In this document: in pieces, positions 7,585 through 15,630 of the stretch
Layout: each line of letters begins with the position of its first letter
Position numbering within the stretch: position 1 is the stretch's first letter
DNA from: DATHGT01 sp035317605
Lineage (GTDB): Bacteria > Methylomirabilota > Methylomirabilia > Rokubacteriales > CSP1-6
Direction: 5' to 3'
Length of the DNA stretch: 38,505 nucleotides
NCBI GenBank assembly: GCA_035317605.1
Contig: DATHGT010000377.1
Coordinates: 1-38,505 of the forward strand
Program-made: the position numbers and the translations under genes
Notes under the pieces: generated by a model
Seen by the model: the letters and a program-made list of their open reading frames with translations, nothing else
Databases searched by the model: none
What the model was told of the DNA's origin: nothing

Positions 7585-9048
7585 TCAGCTCAGCAGTTTC
7601 TGGCGCGGGCGCTCGGTCTCGCGGCGTTCGGCGTCGAGGCGGTCCAGGAGCTGGCGGCAGGCGGTTTCGAACTGGTCGCAGACGACCTCGGTGCGCTCGC
7701 CGGACAGGCCGGTGTAGTTCTCGGCGTGCTCGAGCGCGCGGCGCTGGTCCGGCGTGAGTCGATCGAGATACGGCCGCAGCGATTCCTCGGCGTTGATCAG
7801 GTCGATCAGCGGTGAGCCGGTCTCGCGCGCCTTGCGCATGAGGCGGCGCGCGTAGCCGTGGCCGTCCGGGTGACCTTGCAGGGACAGCAGAATATAGAGG
7901 GGCTCGGCGAGGGTCTCGCCGCTGGCCTCGTCGAAGTTGCGGCGCATCGAGCGTTCCTGCACGCCGAGGTTCTTGACGGCCGAGATCAGACGCGTGACCG
8001 AGTACGCGAAAGCGGTCATGAACTCGGTGATGAAGCGGGACGACGCGGAGTTGGTCAGGTCGCGCTGGTGCTCGGTGATCTGGTCCATGTAGACCGTCAT
8101 CATCCGCGGCATGAACTCCTTCCACATGCTCTTCACGAACTCGAAGTTCTTGGGGTTGAGCTTGTGCGGCATGGTGGAGGAGCCCACGCGGGCCTCGTCG
8201 TAGATCTCCTGGGTCTCGTCGATCTCACTCCGATGCAGGTGGCGGATGTCGTCGGCGAGGTTGGCCATGACCGAGAACGTCGACACCAGCGAGTGCACCA
8301 GATCGGTCACGTACTCGGGATGGACGACCTGAGTCGACACGTGGGCGTCCACGGGCCGCAGCCCGAGCTTGCGCAGCAGCGCGGCCTCGATGGCGGGGGC
8401 GTCGCGGAACTTCAGCCGGAGCGCGTTGTAGGCACCGACCGCGCCCGAGAACTTGCCGCGCAGGTTCTGGCGTGCCGTCTCGATGGCCTCGATCCGGTTG
8501 CCGATCCGGGCGACGTAGTTGGCCAGGAAGTAGCCGAAGGTGATGGGCTCGGCGTACTTGCCGTGCGTGCGGCCGATCTGCACGGTGTGGGCGTGCAGGC
8601 GGGCCAGGCGGATCAGCGCCTCCTGGAGCACGGCCAGGTCCGGCAGCAGCACGTCGCGGGTCAATTCTTTGAGACGCAGCGCGGTGGCGGTGTCGGTGAT
8701 GTCGTTCGAGGTCGCGAAGAGGTGGACGAACGGGCGCAGGGGCTCGTCGATGCGCTCGCAGATGCAGTTGACGAGCGCGCGCACCACGTGGCCGATGCGC
8801 TCCTCCTCTTCGTACACGTGGCGGACCTCGATGCTGGTGCTCGCGCGCGCCACCTCGTCGGCGAAGTGGGCCGGGGCCACGCCGTACTCGGTCAGGATCT
8901 CGGCCAGCGCGAGCTCGACCTGGAGCTGGCAGCGGATGAACGCGTCCTCCGAGACGTAGGGTCTGAGCCGGGCGAAGAAGGCGGGACTGGCGCCGTAATA
9001 GCGGGCGTCGAGCGGACACGCCATGTCGGCCAATCGCAGGTCAGCCAC
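7585..9048 (-). CDS. purB: Adenylosuccinate lyase
   Basis: This 487-residue member of the fumarase/aspartase superfamily catalyses two fumarate-releasing steps of purine synthesis (SAICAR to AICAR, adenylosuccinate to AMP) in the cytoplasm. The superfamily signature GSSTMPHKLNP is at 289-299, and GRTHGKYAEPITFG (159-172) carries the conserved Thr-His region. The C-terminal helical domain is complete. The GTG at 9048 is preferred because GAGGGGG sits six bases upstream; ATG 9024 (MACPLDARYY) is an alternative. The 27-base gap to the upstream DenD-like gene suggests co-transcription, although the hexamer TATGAT at 9069-9074 on this strand might give it a promoter of its own. Other lyases of the superfamily are less likely. 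Confidence 0.9.
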   Translation of the reverse strand: MADLRLADMACPLDARYYGASPAFFARLRPYVSEDAFIRCQLQVELALAEILTEYGVAPAHFADEVARASTSIEVRHVYEEEERIGHVVRALVNCICERIDEPLRPFVHLFATSNDITDTATALRLKELTRDVLLPDLAVLQEALIRLARLHAHTVQIGRTHGKYAEPITFGYFLANYVARIGNRIEAIETARQNLRGKFSGAVGAYNALRLKFRDAPAIEAALLRKLGLRPVDAHVSTQVVHPEYVTDLVHSLVSTFSVMANLADDIRHLHRSEIDETQEIYDEARVGSSTMPHKLNPKNFEFVKSMWKEFMPRMMTVYMDQITEHQRDLTNSASSRFITEFMTAFAYSVTRLISAVKNLGVQERSMRRNFDEASGETLAEPLYILLSLQGHPDGHGYARRLMRKARETGSPLIDLINAEESLRPYLDRLTPDQRRALEHAENYTGLSGERTEVVCDQFETACRQLLDRLDAERRETERPRQKLLS

Positions 9049-9075
9049 GGGTCACCCCCTCGTCGAGTGGTCCTA

Positions 9076-10053
9076 TCATACGTTCCCGCCCAGCTCGTCT
9101 TCGATGTGAACGCGGATGATCTCGTCGAACGAGCGCTCGCAGGCGAAGCCGAGGGCCAGCGCGCGGCGCGGGTCGAAGCGGCTCGGCCAGCCGGCCACGA
9201 TGCGCGCGATCATCGGGTCCGGCTCGCGGCGGATGCGGGACGCGAACTTGTCGCCGGCCACCCGCGTGAGCGCTTCGATCTGCTCGCCGACCGTGCAGCA
9301 CACACCCGGCATCGTGAGCGCGACGCGCGGACCGAGCTGGGCGGCCGTCAAGTCAGCGGCGTGGATCATGAAGCTCACGGCCGTGCGCGGGCTCGCGTGC
9401 CAGTGGCGGACGCTCTCGTCGACCGGCAGCACCGCGTCCATTCCGGCCAGCGGCTCGCGAATGATGCTGGAGAAGAATCCCGACGCCGCGCGATTGGGCT
9501 TGCCGGGCCGCACGGAGATCGTGGGCAGGCGAATGGCCACGCCCTCCAGGAAGCCCCGGCGCGTGTAGTCGGCGAGCAGCAGCTCGCAGATCGCTTTCTG
9601 GGTGCCGTAGGACGTCAGCGGCGTGAGATGGAACTCGTCGGGGATCGCCTCGGGAAACGGCGCCCCGAACGCCGCGACCGACGACGTGAAGACGACCTTC
9701 GGGCGATAGCCGTCGCCGACCTTCCGGATTGCCTCGAGCAGCGCGCGAGTGCCGTCGAGGTTGATCCGATAGCCCTTGTCGAAATCGGTCTCCGCCTCGC
9801 CCGATACGATCGCCGCGAGGTGGAAGATCACCCCAGGCCGACCGGCGACGACCGCTTCAGCGACACCCGGCGCCGAGAGATCGGTAGCGGCCAAGTCGAG
9901 GCGCCCGATGAAGCCCGCCGGCTTTTCCGGCGGAATCACGTCGATGAGGGTGAGCGCGTCGATCGTCCGACCGTGGAGCGCGCCGTCCTTGACCAGCCGG
10001 GCGGTCAGCTTGCGGCCGATCATGCCCGCCGCGCCGGTGATGAGAACGTGCAC
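9076..10053 (-). CDS. denD: D-erythronate dehydrogenase-like NAD-dependent epimerase/dehydratase
   Basis: This 325-residue extended short-chain dehydrogenase has the Rossmann motif GAAGMIG (7-13), and Tyr149-x-x-x-Lys153 in SYGTQK with a Ser at about 124-125 completing the triad. The N-terminal segment through KLTARLVKDGALHGRTIDALTLIDV closely resembles DenD, which oxidises D-erythronate in tetronate catabolism. Typical DenD partners (a tetronate kinase, an isomerase) are not next to it here, so the substrate remains inferred. The frame is open further upstream, but GTG at 10053 was chosen because the family N-terminus VLITGAAG starts there and GAGGGAG precedes it at good spacing. It follows the 64-residue cysteine protein by 20 bases and precedes purB. 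Confidence 0.8.
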   Translation of the reverse strand: MHVLITGAAGMIGRKLTARLVKDGALHGRTIDALTLIDVIPPEKPAGFIGRLDLAATDLSAPGVAEAVVAGRPGVIFHLAAIVSGEAETDFDKGYRINLDGTRALLEAIRKVGDGYRPKVVFTSSVAAFGAPFPEAIPDEFHLTPLTSYGTQKAICELLLADYTRRGFLEGVAIRLPTISVRPGKPNRAASGFFSSIIREPLAGMDAVLPVDESVRHWHASPRTAVSFMIHAADLTAAQLGPRVALTMPGVCCTVGEQIEALTRVAGDKFASRIRREPDPMIARIVAGWPSRFDPRRALALGFACERSFDEIIRVHIEDELGGNV

Positions 10054-10073
10054 GACGATCTCCCTCGAAGGGC

Positions 10074-10268
10074 CTAGTCGGTCACCAGCTGCATGAGCGC
10101 CTGCGTCGCCTCGGGTGGCGTGATCCAGCTGTCGAGCTGGACTCCGCACGAGCAGGTGAGAACGAGGCGATATCCTTCCGCCGTGGCCGGGGTCGCGGTG
10201 CCCTCCAGATCGCCGCACGGGTCGTGTTGTAGGACGAAGGCCTCGATCACTTCGGTTGTCGTCGCCAT
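10074..10268 (-). CDS. Small HxxC...CxC protein, possible zinc knuckle
   Basis: This is a 64-residue protein of unknown function. His15-x-x-Cys18 (HDPCG) and Cys39-x-Cys41 (TCSCG) could together bind a metal ion; the remainder is a small strand-rich core with a C-terminal helix. It has a strong ribosome-binding site (AGGAGAGG, eight bases before the ATG). Its stop is 20 bases before the DenD-like start, so the two are probably one transcript, possibly continuing into purB. It is too short to place in a family by eye, but the ribosome-binding site and close packing argue that it is a real gene. Confidence 0.7.
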   Translation of the reverse strand: MATTTEVIEAFVLQHDPCGDLEGTATPATAEGYRLVLTCSCGVQLDSWITPPEATQALMQLVTD

Positions 10269-10354
10269 GTAAGATTCCTCTCCTGAGTGCCGGCGGTGCC
10301 GGACAATTCAGGCTATCAGGTCGCGAGCGAGCGCGATATGGGGAAACGACGGGC

Positions 10355-10360
10355 TATAAT
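10355..10360 (+). promoter_or_regulatory. -10 hexamer TATAAT 9 bases before a start codon
   Basis: A perfect TATAAT sits inside GCTATAATCCGG (10353-10364), a 12-mer that recurs exactly at 34274-34285. The ATG of the acyl-CoA dehydrogenase follows nine bases later with no Shine-Dalgarno, so transcription would begin at or next to the start codon. No TTGACA-like -35 is evident. Confidence 0.55.
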
Positions 10361-10369
10361 CCGGCCCCC

Positions 10370-11524
10370 ATGGCGCGCCCGCCGTTCACCGACGAGCACG
10401 AGCTGCTGCGGCGATCGATCCACGCCTTCGTCGACAAGGAGATCACCCCGCACGTCGCCGCGTGGGAAGACGCCGGACGCATCCCGCGCGCGCTCTGGCG
10501 CAGACTCGGCGAGCAGGGATGGCTCGGGCTCGAATTCCCCGTCGAGTATGGAGGCGGCGGCGCGGACTTCCTGTCCAGCGTCGTGCTGGGAGAAGAAATG
10601 GCCCGCTGTCGCTCGGGCGGCGTGGCCTTCAGCGTGCTCGTCCACACCGACATGTCCTCGCCGTGGCTCACCCGTTACGGCAGCGAGGCGCAGAAGCGGA
10701 AGTACGTGCCGGCCATCGTGCGCGGCGAGACCGTGTGCGCGCTCGGGATCACCGAGCCGGGCGCGGGCTCGGACATGGCGGCGCTGGGCACGCGCGCGGT
10801 GCGCGACGGCGACGTCTACCGGCTGACTGGCAGCAAGATCTTCATCACCAACGGCGTCTACGGCGATCTCTACTTCGTGGCCGCCCGCACGGGAGCGGGC
10901 TCGCCGGAGCGACGCCACGACGGGATCTCGATGTTCCTGGTCGAGCGCGATCGGCCCGGCTTCACGGTGAGCCGGACGCTCGACAAGATGGGCATGCGCG
11001 CCTCCGACACCGCCGAGCTGACCTTCGACCAGTGCCCGGTGCCCGCCGAAAATCTGCTCGGGGTGGAGGGACGCGGCTTCCAGCAGCTCGCCGCCGGTCT
11101 GCAGCGCGAGCGGATCATGGCCGCGGTGCTGGCCCTCGCGGGCGCCGACCAGGCGCTGGAGGACACGGCGCGTTATCTGCGCGAGCGCACCACGTTCGGC
11201 GAGCCGCTGGCCACGCGCCAGGCTCTGCGCCACCGCGTGGCCGACCTCGCGACCTCCCTCGAGGCCGCGCGATGCCTGGTCTACCACGCGGCGTCGCTCT
11301 ACGCGGGGGGAGCCGACTGCGTCACCGAAGTCTCGATGGCCAAGCTCTTCGCCACCGAGACCGCCAACCGCGTCGCCTACGACGCCGTGCAGATGCACGG
11401 CGGCTACGGCTACATGCGCGAGTTCCCGGTCGAGCGCTTCTTCCGCGACGTCCGCCTCTGGACCATCGCCTCCGGCACGTCGGAGGTGATGCGCGAGATC
11501 ATCGCCAAGCGCCTGCTGCCTTAG
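10370..11524 (+). CDS. Acyl-CoA dehydrogenase
   Basis: This 384-residue FAD-dependent acyl-CoA dehydrogenase would make the alpha,beta double bond in acyl-CoA thioesters and pass electrons to ETF. Family landmarks are GWLGLEFPVEYGG, the FAD/substrate loop GITEPGAGSD, GSKIFITNG, and the C-terminal QMHGGYGYMREFPVERFFRDVR then ASGTSEVMREIIAKRLL. The C-terminal position that is catalytic Glu in medium-chain enzymes is Ser here. The Glu of LQRERIMAA aligns with the alternative base of isovaleryl-CoA/long-chain enzymes, so that class is more likely. ATG 10370 was chosen over the longer open frame because homology starts there and the -10 element lies immediately upstream. The chain length of the substrate is unknown. 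Confidence 0.92.
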   Translation: MARPPFTDEHELLRRSIHAFVDKEITPHVAAWEDAGRIPRALWRRLGEQGWLGLEFPVEYGGGGADFLSSVVLGEEMARCRSGGVAFSVLVHTDMSSPWLTRYGSEAQKRKYVPAIVRGETVCALGITEPGAGSDMAALGTRAVRDGDVYRLTGSKIFITNGVYGDLYFVAARTGAGSPERRHDGISMFLVERDRPGFTVSRTLDKMGMRASDTAELTFDQCPVPAENLLGVEGRGFQQLAAGLQRERIMAAVLALAGADQALEDTARYLRERTTFGEPLATRQALRHRVADLATSLEAARCLVYHAASLYAGGADCVTEVSMAKLFATETANRVAYDAVQMHGGYGYMREFPVERFFRDVRLWTIASGTSEVMREIIAKRLLP

Positions 11525-12174
11525 CTCACCCCGAGGTAGGGCGAGCCCCACTGGTCCTGGTACACGATTTCCTTGAGGGGACCACGCCCGACCGGTCCGA
11601 AGTTGCCCATCGGGTAGCCGATGGGAATGATCGCGTACGAATGCACGCCCGGAGGCAAGCCGAGCGCGGCCTCGCTCTCCTTTTCGTACAGCAAGTGCCG
11701 GGTCGTCAGCGTGGCCCCGAGGCCGAGAGCGCGGGCGGCCAGCAGCATGTTCTGCACGGCGGGATAGATCGACGCGCCCGCGCTGCGCCCCGGCGGCGCG
11801 GCGCCCTGGACGTCCTGGCCTGGACTGTCGATGCAGGCCACGATCCACACCGGCGCTTCGTGGAAGTGGTCGGTGAGGTACTCGACGGCCGAGTGCTGGC
11901 GGTCGTAGCGCTCGCGGGTGACGCCGGGAGGCGGCGCGCTCTTGAGATAGCGCGGCCCCACCGTCTCGTCGAACGCGCGCTTGTACCAGACCTGCACCTT
12001 CTTCTTGATCGCGGTGTCCTTCACCACCAGGAACCGCCAGCGCTGGGTGTTGCCGCCGTTGGCCGCGCACACGCCGGCGCGCAGGATCTTGGCGATCAGC
12101 TCGTCGGGCACCGGATCCGGCTTGAGCCGCCGCATGGCCCGCGTGGTCTCGATGGTCTCGAACAGATCAGGCAT
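11521..12174 (-). CDS. Nitroreductase family flavoprotein
   Basis: This 217-residue NAD(P)H-dependent FMN reductase has the family start MPDLFETIETTRAMRRL, the FMN-binding AANGGNTQRWRFLVV, and the C-terminal LGLGATLTT and IPIGYPMG segments. The family reduces nitroaromatics, quinones or flavins, and some members oxidatively modify small molecules. The frame is open to 12219, but ATG 12174 matches the family N-terminus and has GGGAGA just upstream. It overlaps the upstream VOC gene by 8 bases, so both come from one transcript, and it overlaps the convergent acyl-CoA dehydrogenase 3' end by 4 bases. The physiological substrate cannot be inferred. Confidence 0.88.
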   Translation of the reverse strand: MPDLFETIETTRAMRRLKPDPVPDELIAKILRAGVCAANGGNTQRWRFLVVKDTAIKKKVQVWYKRAFDETVGPRYLKSAPPPGVTRERYDRQHSAVEYLTDHFHEAPVWIVACIDSPGQDVQGAAPPGRSAGASIYPAVQNMLLAARALGLGATLTTRHLLYEKESEAALGLPPGVHSYAIIPIGYPMGNFGPVGRGPLKEIVYQDQWGSPYLGVS

Positions 12175-12523
12175 GGGAATCTCCCGCCCCGGGCCACCCG
12201 TGCGGGTTGATATCGACACGGTTGCCTTCGGGATCGCGAATCCAGCTCTCGGCGACCGCGCCGAACGTGTTGGACTCGGCCGTTGTCTGGGTCGCCTCTT
12301 CGATGGCCTTGACGTCGTCGACCACGAAGCCGAAGTGATTGATCCCCCACGGCTGATCCTTCCGGCTGATCAGGGCGATGCCGACGTGGCCGTCGGTGAG
12401 ATAGACGGTGCCGTTGGGACCGCGGTAGGTCTCCTCCATGCCGAAGATCTTCTTGTAGTAGTCGGCGAGCTCGTCGCGGTTCTGGACGTTCAACGCGATG
12501 TGCCGGATCATCGGTTTCGCCAT
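12167..12523 (-). CDS. VOC/glyoxalase superfamily protein
   Basis: This 118-residue single VOC domain (paired beta-alpha-beta-beta-beta modules) has the opening strand MIRHIALNVQNRDELADYYKKIFGM, a second module starting INHFGFVVDDVKAIEEA, and the closing IRDPEGNRVDINPHGW. His8 and His62 region plus the terminal D/N-rich strand are the usual metal-site places, though the full ligand set is not certain. The family includes glyoxalases, extradiol dioxygenases and resistance proteins. The ribosome-binding site AAGGAGCT precedes the ATG. It is the first gene of a pair with the nitroreductase, which suggests joint action on a small xenobiotic or aromatic compound, but this is only context. Confidence 0.85.
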   Translation of the reverse strand: MAKPMIRHIALNVQNRDELADYYKKIFGMEETYRGPNGTVYLTDGHVGIALISRKDQPWGINHFGFVVDDVKAIEEATQTTAESNTFGAVAESWIRDPEGNRVDINPHGWPGAGDSHA

Positions 12524-12590
12524 CGTCAGCTCCTTGATTTAGATGGGCTCGGGCGTTTCGGTCTCTGCCCGGATGGTATACCACCGCGGC

Positions 12591-13409
12591 TCACTCGGTC
12601 AGCGAGCCCGCCAGGAGCCCGCGCACGAGCCAGCGCTGGAGGAGGACCACGATCAGCACGGGAGGCACCGACGCCAGAATCGATGCCGCCGCGATGTCGC
12701 CCCAGGGCACCTCGAACACACCCGGGAACAAGGCCAGCGCGACCGGCACCGTGCGGCTCGCCTCCGTGGCCGTGAACGTGAACGCGAACAGGAACTCGTT
12801 CCAGGCGAACAGGAAGGTCAGCAGCGCGACCGAGGCCAGGCCCGGGGCGGTGAGCGGCAGATGGATCTTCAGCAGCGTGAGCCAGCGGCCGGCGCCGTCG
12901 AGGGCGGCGGCTTCCGACAGCTCGCGCGGGATCTCGCGCATGAAGCGGGTCATCAGCCAGATCACGAACGGCAGCGCGAACGAGGCGTCGGCGAGCACCA
13001 GCGCGGCCCACGTGTCGCGCAGGCCGAGACCGCGCATCACCAGGTAGAGCGGGCTCACGGTGGCGATCTGGGGAAAGGCGGTGCTGGCCACGATGCCGAG
13101 CATGAGGGCCCCCGCGCCGGGCACGCGCAGCGTCGCCATCGCGTAGGCGGCGGGGACACCGAGCGCGCACCCCAGCAGCGTGGTCAGCACCCCCACGGCG
13201 AGGCTGTTGGCGAGCGCGCGCGGCATCGCGCTCTGCGCGAACACGACGCCGTAGTGCTCGAGCGTCAGTCGGCTCGGCCAGAGCGGCGGCACGCGCAGCA
13301 GCTCGGCCTCGGGCTTGAACGAGGTCAGGAGCTGCCAGAGAAACGGGACCGCGTAGAGGGTCAGCAGGGCGAGCACGGCGACGTCGGCGGCGAGCGGGCG
13401 GCGCCTCAC
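12591..13409 (-). CDS. Sugar-type ABC transporter permease (MalG/UgpE-like)
   Basis: This 272-residue inner-membrane permease has six likely transmembrane segments, starting with VAVLALLTLYAVPFLWQLLTSFKP, which is characteristic of the second permease of carbohydrate importers. The cytoplasmic EAA loop reads EAAALDGAGRWLTLLKIHLPL and would contact the ATPase. It starts with GTG at 13409, overlapping the TGA of a 19-codon mini-ORF that links it to the upstream permease. No ATPase gene is present in this operon, so it probably uses a shared MsmK-like ATPase encoded elsewhere. The substrate is unknown; the binding protein family suggests a sugar or glycerol-phosphate-type compound. Confidence 0.9.
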   Translation of the reverse strand: MRRRPLAADVAVLALLTLYAVPFLWQLLTSFKPEAELLRVPPLWPSRLTLEHYGVVFAQSAMPRALANSLAVGVLTTLLGCALGVPAAYAMATLRVPGAGALMLGIVASTAFPQIATVSPLYLVMRGLGLRDTWAALVLADASFALPFVIWLMTRFMREIPRELSEAAALDGAGRWLTLLKIHLPLTAPGLASVALLTFLFAWNEFLFAFTFTATEASRTVPVALALFPGVFEVPWGDIAAASILASVPPVLIVVLLQRWLVRGLLAGSLTE

Positions 13410-13465
13410 GCGACGGCCTCGCCGGTGACCGCGCTCGTGGTCGCCGCGCCGACGGCCGCGGTCAC
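13406..13465 (-). CDS. 19-codon mini-ORF bridging two permease genes
   Basis: A GTG at 13465 overlaps the stop of the first permease (GTGA), and the ORF ends in TGA at 13408-13406, overlapping the GTG of the second permease (again GTGA). The predicted peptide is small and Ala/Thr/Val-rich (MTAAVGAATTS...). It may serve only to carry ribosomes across the 52-base gap between the two permease genes; a chance ORF is not excluded. Confidence 0.35.
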   Translation of the reverse strand: MTAAVGAATTSAVTGEAVA

Positions 13466-14331
13466 GCGGTCGCGTCCTGACGGCGCAGCACCCGGAGATA
13501 GGCCGCCGCGACCAGCATCACGAGCAGGAAGACGACCACGCCGATCGCCGAGCCGAAGCCGAGCCGCAGCGTCTGGAACAGGCTCCGATAGGCGTAGACG
13601 GTGAGGGTCTCGGTCATTCCCGCGGGGCCGCCGCCGGTGAGCACGAACATCAAATCGAACGCGCGCAGCGCGTCGAGCGTGCGGAACAGCAGCGTCACCA
13701 GCAACACGGGACCGAGCAGCGGCAGCGTGACGAAGCGGAACGTCGCCGACCGCGACGCCCCATCGACGGCCGCGGCCTCGTAGACCGCCGCGGGAATCGT
13801 GAGCAGCCGCGCGTAGCAGAAGAGCGCCACGAACGGCATCGTCCGCCACACGTCGGCCACGATGAGCGCGGGCAACGCCAGCGTCGGGCTGCCCAGCCAG
13901 TTGAGCGGCGCGCCGAGGATCACGTTCACGAATCCCCCCGCCGGGTAGTAGAGCCATTCGAAGACCCGCGCGGTCACCACGCCGGGCAGCGCCCACGCGA
14001 GGAGCAGGAGGCTGAGCGCGCTGCGACGGCCGACGCGCTGCCCGCGCAGCGCGAGGGCGACGCCAAGCCCCAGCACCAGCTCGAGCGCGACCGACGCGAT
14101 CGTGAAGATGATCGTCACGCGGAACGCGCTCCAGAAGCGCGCGTCGGTGGCGAGGAACGCGTAGTGGCCGAGCCCGGTGAGCCGGTCGACGCCAAAGACA
14201 GGCAGCCGCTCGCGCAGCGAGAGCCAAAAAACCCAGAGCGCCGGCCCCGCGGTGAGCGCGGCGAGTACCACCACGGCCGGCGCCACGAAGGCGATCGCCG
14301 CGCGGCGATCCTGCCGCTCGCGCCCAGTCAC
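13462..14331 (-). CDS. Sugar-type ABC transporter permease (MalF/UgpA-like)
   Basis: This 289-residue inner-membrane permease begins with a cytoplasmic basic N-terminus and a first membrane segment (AAIAFVAPAVVVLAALTAGPALWVFWLSL is the region). Its EAA loop reads EAAAVDGASRSATFRFVTLPLL, and the final segment is FGSAIGVVVFLLVMLVAAAYL. It is the first permease of a carbohydrate-type importer. GTG 14331 overlaps the TGA of the binding-protein gene (GTGA). The frame stays open far upstream, but that part is antisense-like Arg/Ala-rich sequence over the binding protein gene and is rejected. It forms a heterodimer with the downstream permease. Confidence 0.9.
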   Translation of the reverse strand: MTGRERQDRRAAIAFVAPAVVVLAALTAGPALWVFWLSLRERLPVFGVDRLTGLGHYAFLATDARFWSAFRVTIIFTIASVALELVLGLGVALALRGQRVGRRSALSLLLLAWALPGVVTARVFEWLYYPAGGFVNVILGAPLNWLGSPTLALPALIVADVWRTMPFVALFCYARLLTIPAAVYEAAAVDGASRSATFRFVTLPLLGPVLLVTLLFRTLDALRAFDLMFVLTGGGPAGMTETLTVYAYRSLFQTLRLGFGSAIGVVVFLLVMLVAAAYLRVLRRQDATA

Positions 14332-15620
14332 CTGAGGCCGCTCAGGGCGTGCTCGAGCTGGTGTCGCGCGTCGGCCACCGCGCGCGCGGGAGACTTCACG
14401 CCGACGACGGCCGCGGACACCTCGGGCTGGAGGCTCGTCGAGAGCATCAGGTACGCCGGCGTCAGCGGCCGCGGCCGCGCGGAGGTCGCGAGGTCGCGAA
14501 ACGCGGGCATGTGCGGACGCTTGGCCACGAGCGCGGGGTCGGCGTAGAGCGCGGCGCGCGTGGGCAGCACCGAGCCTCCCGCGAGCACGCGCTGCGCGTC
14601 CTCGCTCGCGAGGAAGCGCGCGAGCGCGACCGCGGCTTCGGGATGACGGCTCCCCCGGCTGACCCCGAGCAGCGAGCCGCCCGTCGCGCCCGGCGCTCCG
14701 ACGCCTTCGGTCAGGCGCGGCAGCGGCGCGACGCCGACCTTGCCGCGGACGGGCGAGTTCGGCTCCTCGAACAGATCCATCGCGTAGAACCAGTTGCGCA
14801 GGAAGATCGCACGCCCGTCGCCGAACGCGCGCCGCGTGAGCTCCTCGTCGGCGGCCGACACCCACGCGGGACTGAGCCCCGCGTCGATCCAGCCGCGCAG
14901 TCGCGCCAGCGCCGCCTCGGCGCGCGCCGGATCGGGCAGCACCTCGCCCGTCGACGCGATCAGCGTCGTGCCGCTCGCCCACAGCGCCTCGAGCGCGTTG
15001 CAGACGAGTCCCTCGTACTGCTTGCCCTGCCAGACAAACCCGTCGAGCTTCGGATCGCGCTCGGCCGCCTGGATCACGCGGACCGCGTTCGCGAGCTCCG
15101 CGTCGGTGCGCGGCGGCGACAGGCCGTGGCGGGCGAGGAGATCGGCGCGGTAATACAAGAGACCGACGTTGAAGTTCCACGGCAGCGCCCACACCCGCCC
15201 GTTCCAGCGCGCGGCCTCCGCGGCGGCGGGAAAGTGCCCGGCCAGCTCGCCGGGAGCGAGCGAATCGGTGAGATCCAGCAGCCAGCCCGCGCGCGCGAAC
15301 TCGGGCACCCAGATCACGTCGAGCATCATCACGTCGAAGCCGGCGCCGCGGCCGCGCGCGCCCTCGAGGTTGATCACGAAGAACTGATGCTGCTCGTCGC
15401 TGGAGGCGCCGAGCGCCTCGGTTTTGACGCGGATTCCAGGATGCCGAGCCTCGAACGCGGCGATCAACCGGGGCACCGGATCGTCCCCGAACATCCGCGC
15501 GTGCTTGAACACGATGGTGACCGGCCCGTCCGGCCGCGCGCGCTCCCCGCACCCAGCGAGGAGAACGACCGCCACGACAGCGGCCGCGGTGAGGATGTTC
15601 CGCGCGTCCGGCAAGGTCAC
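14328..15620 (-). CDS. Extracellular solute-binding lipoprotein (family 1, sugar type)
   Basis: This is a substrate-binding lipoprotein of about 430 residues for the two permeases that follow. A short N-terminus leads into a hydrophobic signal ending in the lipobox LLAGC (Cys24), so the mature protein is lipid-anchored outside the inner membrane. Family-1 features include VKTEALGASSDEQHQFFVINL, FDVMMLDVIWVPEFA near the front, the ALPWNFNVGLLYYRADLL segment, and GGSLLGVSRGSRHPEAA in the second lobe. GTG 15620 gives a normal signal peptide; an upstream start at 15653 would overlap the MazF-like gene. No strong ribosome-binding site is seen. A decayed copy of its 5' part lies about 1 kb upstream (16219-16640). 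Confidence 0.88.
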   Translation of the reverse strand: MTLPDARNILTAAAVVAVVLLAGCGERARPDGPVTIVFKHARMFGDDPVPRLIAAFEARHPGIRVKTEALGASSDEQHQFFVINLEGARGRGAGFDVMMLDVIWVPEFARAGWLLDLTDSLAPGELAGHFPAAAEAARWNGRVWALPWNFNVGLLYYRADLLARHGLSPPRTDAELANAVRVIQAAERDPKLDGFVWQGKQYEGLVCNALEALWASGTTLIASTGEVLPDPARAEAALARLRGWIDAGLSPAWVSAADEELTRRAFGDGRAIFLRNWFYAMDLFEEPNSPVRGKVGVAPLPRLTEGVGAPGATGGSLLGVSRGSRHPEAAVALARFLASEDAQRVLAGGSVLPTRAALYADPALVAKRPHMPAFRDLATSARPRPLTPAYLMLSTSLQPEVSAAVVGVKSPARAVADARHQLEHALSGLR

Positions 15621-15630
15621 GAGCCGGCGG

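Noticed and set aside
7858..10077. A 739-codon + strand frame
   Set aside because: It is the antisense of purB and the DenD-like gene; its composition is His/Val/Gly/Arg-rich with no domain pattern.
12540..12590. Possible terminator hairpin between the VOC gene and the importer operon
   Set aside because: The best stem is only CGGGC/GCCCG with a 12-base loop and no T-run, not distinguishable from background in GC-rich DNA.
13462..15552. A 696-codon - strand frame that could look like a binding-protein/permease fusion
   Set aside because: The N-terminal two thirds is a frame-shifted shadow of the lipoprotein gene; real permease sequence begins at GTG 14331.
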